DNA from: Limnephilus marmoratus
Lineage: Eukaryota; Arthropoda; Insecta; Trichoptera; Limnephilidae
Direction of reading: 5' to 3'
DNA length: 64,000 nucleotides
Assembly: GCA_917880885.1 (NCBI GenBank)
Contig: OU862910.1
Coordinates: forward strand, 11,296,710 to 11,360,709
The first letter of the stretch is position 1. Every line of letters begins with the position of its first letter. The position numbers and the translations under genes were made by a program. Below the pieces are notes generated by a model. That model was not told the origin of the DNA and searched no databases. It was given only the letters and a program-made list of their open reading frames with translations. This document shows, piece after piece, positions 11,901 to 23,900 of this stretch.

Positions 11901-14900
11901 TTTTTATTGTAAATTATCCGCACAACAGTACCAACTGCTCAAAAAAAATATTTTAAATTATTGTTATATGTTATGTAAATACCGCACAAGAGTCCCAACA
12001 ACTCCCAAGGGAGGGAGAATGAGGCAGTGTTGAGATGAGGTGGAGGAGGTTGCTGAGGAGAAGAGAAGAGAAGAGGGGGGTGCAGGGGGGTGGATCAGAG
12101 GGGGTGCAGAGAGGAGATCAGGGGTGGTGAAGGGGGGGAGGGGGTAGGCCTTTTTTATATCCATTTTAGTATGGGTACTGCCACCCCGGTATTTATTAGA
12201 AAACCAACACCTCTGAACCAAGAAAATCAAGCTGAAGGAAAAAAACAGCCACCCCCCCCCCCCCCTCCCTCCGTAAGCGAAAATATTTTGTAACACTTCA
12301 CCTCAAATGAGGTGCGATACCTCAACACCTCATTTCAATATTTGAGTACCTCATACAAACTCATCCTGGTATCGTGTCCTACCCAACAATAATTGGTAAT
12401 ATGTGTAGGGAAAAATAATGGATTACAAGGAATAAGGACAACCAATCACTTTCCTCTGTGAAGGTGAACAACACAATTACAAATATAGTTTATTTAATTC
12501 TCGCCACAACCACACAATAAGTATAAAACAATCTTTATATGGTCAAAATACCTTCTTTTAGTTCATAAACGAATATATATGAACACAAACAAGTACAAGT
12601 GGTGTCCCGCAAGGGTCCCACCTCGGCCCAATATTCTTCTTAATATTCATTAATGACATTGTAAACATATTTAAAGATGTACAAGTCCTACTTTTTGCAG
12701 ATGATCTAAAATTGTTTAAAAAAATACGAAATATATATGATTGCCTAATTTTACAAGCTAATTTAGATGAATTTTTTAAATGGTGCGAACAAAATATGTT
12801 ATTTTTGAATACTGAGAAATGTCAAATAATACGATTTTCCAGAACTCATTCTCATATTTTACATGAATATAATTTTAATAATGTTAAATTAACACCAGTA
12901 TTACAAATTCGCGACTTGGGAGTTATATTCGATTCAAACTTAACATTCACACCACATATAGATAATATAACTAATAAGGCTTTAAAGATTCTTGGCTTCC
13001 TTTGTAGAACCCTAACTGATTTTAAGTCCTTGGATTGCATGAAAACACTCTACATTTCATTAGTTAGATGTCAAGTTGAATATAATTCACCTATTTGGTC
13101 CCCTTTCTATAAAGTACACTCTAACAAAATAGAACGTGTTCAACACAAATTTCTTAGGTACTTAAATTTCAAACTCAAAATTCCAATAGAAAACATTAGT
13201 TATTTAAGTTTAATGAATCGACTAAATTTAATTACGCTGCCTGACAGAAGAATCATTTCAGACCTAATTTTATTGTACAGAATTATGAACAACCTAATTG
13301 ACAGCCCTGCCATCGTTTCTATTATTAAACTTCTTGTACCGACAAGGAATACTAGACAAAATATAACATTCTTTTGCAACACATACACAACTAACTATCA
13401 ATCACACTCACTTACCAATAGGATGCATTATTTAGGCAACAAGTTTGGTGGTATTGTAGATGTATTTGCTGATTCCCTTTACATTCTAAAATGCAATTTA
13501 AACCAACACTTTGTTGAATCCTACAAATTATTGTAACATGGGTATAATATATTTAACGATTTGATTTGTTATTGTAATGTTTATATTATATTTTGTTCTA
13601 TGTTATTGTTAAATATTACATTGTTTAAAATATTTCACGGGTTTCCACAAGATTATACAAGTGGTTTTTTTTTCTTTAAAAACTACTTGTATATTCTTAA
13701 AAGTTTTTTCACTTTTATAACTTTTGGTATAAATTCTATGTATGTGTAATCCTAGATATCTTAAATATTATTTTCTAATCTATGTAAAAGCCCCTACGGG
13801 CGTATAACAACAATAAATAAATAAACAACCAACAAAATCTGCTTCCAATGTAGTTCAAAATCTTCTTCTGTTTTTTTTAGAAACAAAAGCACTTGAATTC
13901 ACTCTTGTCATTGTTCCATTTTCAAATGCTTTTCCAGCAAGGTGATATGGTTAGGGAGGGTAGGTACTGGATAAATGACATCCTGGTAGGAACTATGCAT
14001 ATCATCATTTCAAAACCAAACAGTAAATTATCCCGTGTTTTGATAACGATCATCAGCCATTGCAATAGGACCATACAGAAATCTGTTTTTTTTTTTATTG
14101 GGATTCAGCATTTACAACTTTACAACCAGGCTGGGCCTCAACTGTAATTAGACTTGTTTTTATCTATTTTTCACAGTACAAATCCTCTATACATGCATTA
14201 TACTTTGTGTCAAATGAATATATAAGTTTATTAAATTAATTCTAATGGCAATGGCTTTTGTTTTTCAATAAGCTTTTTTTATAGCCAGGGATGCTTTGTT
14301 GGTTATATGAAAAAATTACATTCATTAAAAATTTTGTGCATTAAATGTAATTTAAAAAAAAAATGCTTCCATTTAGTTCCACATTTGTAATAACTTTTTG
14401 GATTTATTGTATTTTATTTTTATTTATTTGATTTAAAGCCCATTTTGAACATTTGATTCCAGGTATGCAAATCTCCTGAACGACTGTCAACAGTGCTACC
14501 TCTCCCAGAGGGCCCAGGTCATCTGGGGCGGAGTAGAAAACGCCATCAAAGAGCTGACAGACAACCACAAGGGGGACCACTGCACGCTGATGAGATCAGC
14601 CTGCTCCTTCCTCATTCACATCTCACAGGACGAGTGGGACCTGTTCTTCCAGTTCTTCACACAACCATCGCCACTATTGACGTAAGAACCTAATTCTGCA
14701 CAAAATAATTGAAAAATATAAACTAATATAATATGTAGTACTGCTGAAAGTTCTAGTGTAAATTCTTGCTCATTCTTATAAACGTGCATTTAACAGAGAG
14801 GTTACAACAAAGCTCTCAGCTGCAGGAGCGAAATGTGTGTGTGAATATAAAATGGAATATTACAGCAACAAGTTGTTTTTGAATGACAATATTAGCGAAT

Positions 14901-17900
14901 GAAAATCTGGAAACAGAAAAATCAGAAAAAGATATGGGTACATCTGGGACTTGAACCCAGGACCTTTGGATTTCCGGGCTGCAACTCTACCAACTGAGCT
15001 AAGGTGTCCCTATCCGATTCAGTCATTTTTAACTGTATCAAACATCGACTAAGAATTACCAGCATTATCTTAATTTTCTTAACGCATATTTTATTGGCTG
15101 CTATCTTTATGTATGATTGCAAGATTCAAACCCGAACTAAATGCTACCTAGATAGTGTCTGGATCAAAGATATTGAAATATAATAGATTTGCTATCTGCA
15201 GTTTTTACTAGGTGGGACTGCGCTTCCGGGTGTCGCCAATATTGTTTACCAATTAACAAATAAACTAAATGAACGAACAATTAACGAATAAACCAAATGA
15301 ACGTTAAACTAAATGAACGAATTCTCTCCGCATTCAAACTACAGTCGAACTTGGTTATAACGATCATGGCTATAGCGAGATCATGGCTACAATGAGCAAT
15401 TACCAAATGATATTTTAGTTCAGACTTATTTTCATATAATTGTTGACTGTTATAACGAGGACGATTCACTGATATAACGTGCAAATAATTTTGTCAACAC
15501 AATTTCTATAGACATAAAAGGATGTCAACACAATTTCTAAATGGATAAATGGGTTTAAAAAAAACAATAATTGGGTATTATTCTCGCAGTAAGGTATAAC
15601 TATCAAAGGTGGCGACCACGGAGGGACATATGCCCGACGTGCAACAGCGGCGGCTGGCGGGAATTTCCTATCCCGTTAGGGACAGATTCATATTTTTATG
15701 ACACTACCTGTGTAAGATTGTCGGCTATGTGAAACATTGTTACCCATCGGGCACCATGTAAAATTGTGATAAAATCTGCTGAAGTCAACGAATTTTAAGT
15801 TTGCAAATTTGTTCCCTTTTTACATCTTCTTTTGCATTGTGCCTCATCGTCAATTTTGGTGTAAAAATCGATAAAAGTGTTTATGATGGTACCGAGCTAC
15901 GAGTACCTAAATGGGGTAAATTTGTGATAGTGATACACAACCTTTTTAGCTTAGGGGGGCTCTGTCTCTTTATCAAATGGCCCGCGACCTACAAGTGGAT
16001 TTTTTGTTTTTCTGGAGGGGAGGGGATTGACAGTGAAATTCAAGATTTCGCTTTCTGGGGATTTTTTTTCTGGGGGTCTTCCAATTTAGTTTCATTTTGG
16101 GCAAGCAGCGTAAATTGACCAAAACCCTATAAAAATTGTTCTCAACCAGGGATTTTAGGATTTTTTTCTCTATAACCAGGGGGACATCCTCGTACAAAAT
16201 TGGCAAGCGGGCTGCACGAATCGGGTTGTGTATCACTAGGTTGTGACAACTATAATTTTATTTGAAAATCAATAACAATCCCACCAGCTAATGATTTATA
16301 ATAAGTGAGATTTTACATGCGATACAATACGCACAAGCTATCGAGGAAATTGAGAAGCATAAAAACGAAATCTTTAAAACAATCATTGATTATGAAGGAT
16401 AGAGAGCAAAATAAACCAGGATTAAATGTTATAAGTGAGTTTTATTATAATGAATTGGTTACACAACATTTACAAGGTATAGCCGACCTAGAAGGTGACG
16501 CGAAGCATCGATACTGTCGCCATCTACCGGCAATCGTCTGATACAAAGAACAAACTGTTTGGTTTATACGAATATTCTAACACCTGCCCTTAAACTAAAC
16601 AGTCTGTAAACCAAGATTAGAAACACAATTCAAATGTTTATCTTTACACAAAGGTTTGGTTAAAACATCTGCAGGCATATGTTCCGTAGGCAAATATTCT
16701 AAATTAATGATTTTATCCTTTACAATTTGTCTTACATAATGATGTCTAATATCTATATGCTTGCTTCGACTGTGATTAATCTGACTGTTACATAATTTTT
16801 GTGCTGACTGACTATCGTTAAACAGAGTCACTGGCAACAATTTACCTAGACATTCATGTAAGAAATTTCTGATAAATGTAGCTTCCTTTGCTCCTTCACA
16901 TAAAGCCATGTATTCACTTTCAGTAGTTGAAAGTGCGACCGTTCTCTGCTTGCGGCTTTCCCACGATACAGCAGAGTTACCTATTTTAAACACGTAACCC
17001 GTGTATAAACGTCGGTCTAGTTGGTTTGACGCCCAATCTGCATCCACATATCCTGTAATTGACAATGTGGATTTTTCATATACTATGCGGTGATCCATAG
17101 TTCCCTTTAAATATCGCAGAACCCGTTTTCCTGCTTTCCAGTGAATTTCAGAGTGACAATTGTTAAATTGACTCAATATGCTTGCAGCGTGAGCAATATC
17201 AGGTCTTGTGCATACTGTTATGTACATAATGCATCCAATGAGGCTTCTGTACCTGCTGTTATTATCGGCTTGATTCCCTTTTTTAAACTTCATACCGCTT
17301 TCTAGAGGTGTATTCACAGGCTTACAATCAGCCATATTAAACTGTTATAACACTGTCTGTATGTAGTTTGTTTGATCAAGAATAATTTTATTTTTCTCTT
17401 GTTTTAATCGCATTCCCAATATATGCGTAGCCCGACCAAGGTCTTTCATTTCAAATATTCTCATCAGTTCCTCCTTCAACTTCTTTTTCTCTGGTGTATC
17501 CTTGCTAAAAATTAAAATATCGTCCACATACAACCCTAATATCATCAGATTACCATTTGTATCTGATTTTATGTATACACAAGGCTCGTTAAGTGACTTT
17601 CTGAACTGGAGGTCTGTCAAAACATTATCAATCTTGTCATACCAGACCTTTGATGCTTGTTTAAGGCCATATATTGCTTTATTTAGTTTAAATACATGGG
17701 TTTCCTTACCCTTTATTTTATATCCATCTGGCTGTTCCATGTATACCGTCTCCTTTAATTCTCCATTTAAGAAGGCTGTCTTCACATCCATGTGATCAAC
17801 ATTCATATCTAAGTTGACTGCCAGAGCAAGCAAGCTGCGTATTGTAGAATATCTTATCACAGGCGCGTAAGTATCTGAGTAGTCTATGCCATATTCCTGC

Positions 17901-20900
17901 GTAAATCCTTTGGCAACAAGACGAGCTTTATAACGTAGAAGTTGTCCTTCAGATCCCAGTTTCTTCTTGAAAACCCATTTGCATTTAACTGCTTTCTTTC
18001 CATCTGGTAGTAATGTTAGGTTCCAAGCTTTATTCTTTTCAAATGATTTATACTCATCTGCTATAGCTTCCTTCCAGTATTCTTTATCAGGTGCCGACAG
18101 CGCCTCGTGTATTGTCTGTGGTTCGTAACCGTGACTTGCTGCTGTCATAGCCACCACTGCATTTGAAGATTCTTCATAGTCTTCATAATCACTTGACGCT
18201 TGATCCATAGTCATTTCAGGATTCCAGGTGATATCTTTAGGGTCATCAACATAGTTAAGTTCAGTAGAACTAGATGAAGACAATTCCGTAACTTCTGTAA
18301 CTGAAGACTCAACAACATTGTTTTCAATAGTGTTCACATCTACATTATTATTAGAAAGTTCCAACTGAAAATCATTAATGCAGTTTTCCTCGTTAGCTAC
18401 CGCATCTTTATACATTTTCTGTTCAAAAAACTGTACATCTCTAGACTTGATAATTTTTGAAGGTTTTTCTGGATCAATTAATCGATATCCCTTCGATTCA
18501 GTACAATATCCAACATGGATATATTTTTTACTCTTTGGATCCAATTTCTTGCGCTTTTCATACGGGATCATTGCATAAGCAACACAGCCAAATACTCTTA
18601 ATTCAGATAAATTGACTTTCTTACCAGACCATTTCTCTTCGGGTGTGGTACCTCTCACCGCCTTGCTTGGTGATTTATTCTTAATAAATATTGCCATATT
18701 CAATGCCTCTGCCCAGAACCTCCGGTCCATTCCAGCATCTTGCAGCATGCATCGTCCAGCCTCCACAATTGTCCGGTTGGCCCGTTCTGCTACTCCATTC
18801 TGCTGCGGAGAGTATGGGACGGTCAATTGATGCTCGATGCCATGTTCTTGTAGAAACATCTGGAACTGCTTATTAACATATTCACGGCCATTGTCTGTTC
18901 GAAGAGCTTTGATTTTTAAATTGGTCTGATTTTCTACAAAACTTTTGAAAATCTTAAATATCGGCAATACTTCATCTTTACTCTTAAGAAAATAACCAAA
19001 TGTCATTCTTGTGAAATCATCTATGAATGTTAATAGATATTTACTGCCACTAAATGAGGAAACTGACATAGGACCGCACAAATCGGAATGTATGAGGCCT
19101 AGCTTCTCAGTAGCTCTGTTGAAAGACCTTTTTGGGAATGGCAATCTACTTTGTTTTCCCTCAAGACATGCTACACAGGGAGTATGTTTGCTATCAGTGT
19201 AATCAATTCCACTAGCCATACCTTTTTTAAGTAAATCCATACTACGCCTATTCAGATGCCCAAGTCTGCGATGCCATAAATCTTGGGATGGCTTCGCTTC
19301 ACACAAATTCACAGCTTCCGTTTCATGATCCATGGACTGCTTCATATGCAATGGAACCTCCAAATCCATTGATTGACAGGCTGCATTCAGCTCACTCATG
19401 TTTGTTGACGGCTGACTCATTGTGTCCAATTGGTAAACACCATTGACCTTCGTAGCACTGGCGACTACATCTTTTCCACAATAAATATTACACTTCTCTG
19501 TGTCAAAGTGCACATCAAGTCCTTTGGCTGCCATTTTTCCAACAGAAATAAGGTTTGTTGACAATCCCGGTACGTAAATAACCTCACTTATTTTCGTCGT
19601 TTCTTTGTGTGCTTTCAACAACAATTCCACATCACCGTGTCCTTCACTGTGCATCTTTTGTTTATTTGCCACTGTTACTGAACGCGGAGTTTCCACAACG
19701 TAGTTTTGTAATAAATTTTTGTTGTTCGTCATGTGACAAGTAGCGCCGGAGTCGACATACCAAACATCCGAGTTAATGTCCACAGCTAATGCCGTCAATA
19801 ACGTTCCGTTCCACGCTTTTTCATATTTTTCACTCCGTTTGTCACTTTTATTTATTTTTGTTGGACAGTTTCTAGCGTAATGATTAGGCTTTTTACAAAT
19901 AAAACAATTGATGACCTTGGTAGATTGTTTGTTGTTGACACCTTTTGTTTTCCGGTTGGAAAACATTGCACTTTCTTCGCCCTTGTCAAAGTCTCTACGC
20001 AGATTTTCTTGTAATAATTTACTTTTAACGGTTTCACTGCACAATTTAAAGTTCGAATTTTCCAACGCCATGATAAGTGGGTCGTAGTTTGATGGTAAAC
20101 CACTTAACATCAACACTGACAGAAAATCATCGTCTAATGGAGCATTTATGTCTCGTAGTTGTTGATCCAAGTCTGTGATCTTCAAGATATACGCTTCCAT
20201 ATCTTTAAATTGTTCCGATTTCAATCCAAACAATGTACGTAAAAGTTACTAGTCTTCTACACAACCCTTTGTCTTCATACGCCGTTTTCAAGTTACGCCA
20301 GGCTTCATATCCAGTCGCTGCATTCCGTACATGAGAGAAAGACGATGGCTGCACCATTAAACATATTTTTGCGAGCGCTTTTAGTTGTTTGCGTTCATCG
20401 GTGACCTTGGGGACACCCGCTGTAGACTCTTCGATGCATTCCCATAAATCTTCATGTACCAAGTACATACGCATTAAGAATTTCCAATTTCCATAATTTG
20501 AAATTCCACTGAGTTTCTCAAAATTTACTGAAATTCCTGCACTTGTTGTCGACGACGCCATTGTTGACAAAAACGAGTCTTGAGTTGTCGGTTGTGTTGC
20601 ACTCTCGTCTGGCATTCCGCACTGAAAACTATTTACGTACTTTTACTTCCCGCGTATCCTGGGCCCATAACCTGAAGGATAGAGAGCAAAATAAACCAGG
20701 ATTAAATGTTATAAGTGAGTTTTATTATAATGAATTGGTTACACAACATTTACAAGGTATAGCCGACCTAGAAGGTGACGCGAAGCATCTATACTGTCGC
20801 CATCTACCGGCAATCGTCTGATACAAAGAACAAACTGTTTGGTTTATACGAATATTCTAACAGATTAAAACAATAATTTATTAATTAGTGGCAGGTAGGT

Positions 20901-23900
20901 AGGCACATACGACTTTCAAAAAACCTATTTTGGATATAAGGAGTAATGGCTATAAGGAGCAAATTTAGTCAGTCCACTCATGCTCGTTATAACCAAGTTT
21001 AACTGTATATTGTTAACCAATAGTAATGCACACCTTCAAAAAATCAACGAAATGAACAAATTCTTTTTGTATGCAAACTACCCTGATTAGGTCGTAGTCC
21101 GCCGACAGTTGCGCAGACATCATAGCATATCTCTTTTGTATTTGAATATCTTTGGTCTGGATAATTTTTTTATCCATTTTAATTTTTAATATGCAACACC
21201 TAATGACTTTTCTGCAAGTCCAGGATGAATATTTATTTTTATTTTTAACTTTATTAGTAAACCCTGAAAATGGAATATTTAATTAAATGAAGACAATATT
21301 AGCGAAACTCAATCGAAAATCTGGAATCAGAAAAATTCTAAAAAGATATGGGCCATTTGGGACTGGAACCCAGGACCTTCGGCTTTCCGGGCCGCAACTC
21401 TACCAACTGAGCTAATGTGCCCCTATCCTATTCGGTCATTTTTATTGTATCATACTGTGAAGAGTTTACTAATAAAGCTAAAAATAGTAATAAATGTGTT
21501 AATAATGTTGCAGATCCTACTTATCCGGACTCTGCAATACCCTTTATGACACATTGAGGCCTTACGTTATTCACATAAATCATTTGGAGACATTAGCAGA
21601 ACTTTGTACAATCCTCAAAATTGAGATGCTGGAAGAGCATGTCAACAATAACCGTAAGTACTTTTTCCTATGCCTTTACAACCGGCTTCATACAAGCGTG
21701 AGTTTGTCTTTGAAAAAATCCTGACAGAAAATAAATCTGTTGCTTGCAACGGAACAGGTATGTCGATTGAACGTGTGGGATCTGCTTAAGTAGGATACCT
21801 TCACGCGCTAGTGTTTCAGCCAGTAGGTTGCCCAGTTTTATGGGATTATAACTGTTGCAATATTATTGACCGTTTAGGGTTAATTGCTCAATGATTGAAC
21901 AAAAGTTTGAGCAAGTTTAATTTTGATTGCACCATATTTTTCCATTGCATTGTGTAGGGTTAGTATTGCACAATATTTTCTCAATTTTTCATTTTATCAA
22001 CTCGAAAACATTGAGCAGTTCGTTTATTTGCAATATAATTGATCGTTTTATTGTGCAATATTGAATTATTGAAGATTGCTCAATGATTGAACAAAAGTTT
22101 GAGCGAGTTTAATTTTGATTGCACTGTAATGTACGTTATGTTAAGAATAAACCTATCAACACCGATATCGGCTCAGAGCCAGCCTACACGCGTCTTTTTC
22201 TCTCGGTCTCCGCGGTTGGTCGCCCCACTCAGCCAGCCCGACCGCCGCCCAGTGACCCGCGCATGCGCTGCTTGAGACGACAGAGTTCTCCAGCTAGTGT
22301 CTATACACTACATCCCTCCCTTATTATTATTTTTTTAATATAAGTATCCAATTTTATCCAAGTGGTCAGGTTAACGTACAAATGAAATACATTCATAATA
22401 ATCACCAAAATATATTGTAATCTAACATACATTTTCCATTATTTTCCATTGATTTATTCACTCGAGTTGTTTTGATTTACATCGCCATTATCGTTTGTTT
22501 AAGCATCACTAGCATTATTCTCATCATCTAGCACCTTCCATTGTCCTTCCACTCGTTTTAGGTGTACGACGTTTCGTCTGATTCGCTGACCAGTCTCATC
22601 ATTCCGAAGACTTGCGTCTCCTCCTTTGTTCGCTTCGACGGTATGTGTTTCAGGTTCGTAGTTTAAGCTCAGCTTGTTTTGTTTAGTCATGTTCTTGACG
22701 TATACTTTATCTCCAACTTCCAATTCACAATCAGTAGCTCTTCTCTTCATGTCCGCATATTCCTTCCCTTTTTCCTTTAGTTCTTTATCTCTATCCCTTA
22801 TTTCAAGGTCCTCTGAGAGATGCGTCATGTCCTGAATCATAGGCAACTTGTCTCGAAATTGTCGTCTAAAGAACAGTTCTGCAGGTGTTTTTCCTGTAAC
22901 TGTATGAGGTGTACTGTTGTACATCACCATGTACTCACGAAGAGCCTCCTTCCAGTTCTTTTTCTCTACTTGAGAAATCTTGAGGCGTTTTAGGATGTCC
23001 CTATTCTGGCGCTCCACCTCTCCGTTTTGTTGCGGCCAGTAGGGAATGGTATTATAGAGTCGTATGTTCCTCTCTGCACAGAAACTCTTAAAGTCTTCGC
23101 TGGAAAATTGTCTCCCGTTGTCTGCTGTAAGCGAGACCGGATTGCCAAGCCTGCTAAAAATGTCTTTAAGCATTTCGATTATTTCGGAGCTTGTTATGGT
23201 TCTGCATGTTTTCACCTCTTTATATCTGGTGTAATAATCCACGACTACCAGGATATAATCTCCACTAGGTAAGGGGCCCATTAGGTCAATTGCTATGTCA
23301 ACCCATGGTTCGGAAGGTAAGTCTCTTCTTTTTAATGGGTTTGGGGCGCTGGGTGCAGAGACCAGGATGCATCCTTTACAGGCTTTGCATATATTTTCAG
23401 CATCTTTGTCGCACTTAGGCCACCATACCTTGGTCCTCAATCTGCCCTTCATCGCGACTATCCCCGGGTGGCCTTCATGCGCAGCTTCCAGAACTCTTCT
23501 GCGTAATTTGTTTGGGATTACAATTTTCGTCCCCCTGAGGAGAATATCGCCATGAAAACACAATTCATTTTGGAAAAGTTTATAGGTTTAACCGTTTCAT
23601 CCCAGTTTCCATCGTAAAGGCCCTCTTTAACCTTTCGTATCTCTGCATCTCCAAGGGAACTCTCAGTGATCTCTTGCAATGGGATGGCTACTGGCCGTGC
23701 AGATTCGGTAACCGCTTGAACGTGGTCTTCAAATAAAGCCGTCGGATTTGTTGCCACTTCACAGAGTCTCGATAGTGGATCGGCTATGTTGGTTTTTCCG
23801 GGGCTATATTTCACCTTGAACTTGTAGGATTGTAGCCTTAACACCCACCTCTCGATGCGAGCGCATGGTTTTGCTTTCGGACCAAATATCACCTCCAAGG

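Larger units (their letters stand above)
16393..20862 (-). mobile_element. Ty1/copia LTR retrotransposon, nearly full length
   Basis: Two 190-bp LTRs (16393-16582 and 20673-20862) begin TGTTAGAATATTCG and end ATCCTTCA on the - strand. They differ at one position that I can see, so insertion is recent. A 5-bp target duplication GATTA flanks the element (16388-16392 and 20863-20867). Just inside the 5' LTR is the primer site GGTTATGGGCCCAG, which matches the anticodon-arm half of initiator tRNA-Met, the primer type known for Drosophila copia. A purine-rich tract abuts the 3' LTR. Coding order is gag, protease, integrase, RT, RNase H. It is broken by a one-base frameshift near 20244 and one in-frame stop at 17347-17345, so this copy is defective by itself. 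It lies in COG3 intron 5, antisense to the gene. Confidence 0.97.
15342..21005. mobile_element. pogo/Tigger-like DNA element, split by later insertions
   Basis: Terminal inverted repeats are 'cagtcgaacttggttataac' at 15342 and, on the - strand from 21005, 'cagttaaacttggttataac'. Both are flanked by TA (15340-15341 and 21006-21007), the Tc1/mariner-superfamily target. After subtraction of the copia element and its duplication, about 1.19 kb remains. No transposase is recognisable, so it is a non-autonomous derivative. The interior at 15400-15480 also has 'ttataacgagga', an echo of the ends. It sits in COG3 intron 5. Confidence 0.65.

Noticed and set aside
11964..12296. Open frame through the purine and poly-C tracts
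   Set aside because: Low-complexity DNA read as protein; no conserved motif.
14937..15010. tRNA gene on the - strand
   Set aside because: The A- and B-box-like parts are good, but the acceptor and anticodon stems do not pair, and the unit recurs with constant flanks at several sites, as a repeat would. The same applies to the tRNA-like cores near 21350, 28230, 37370, 54990 and 60950.
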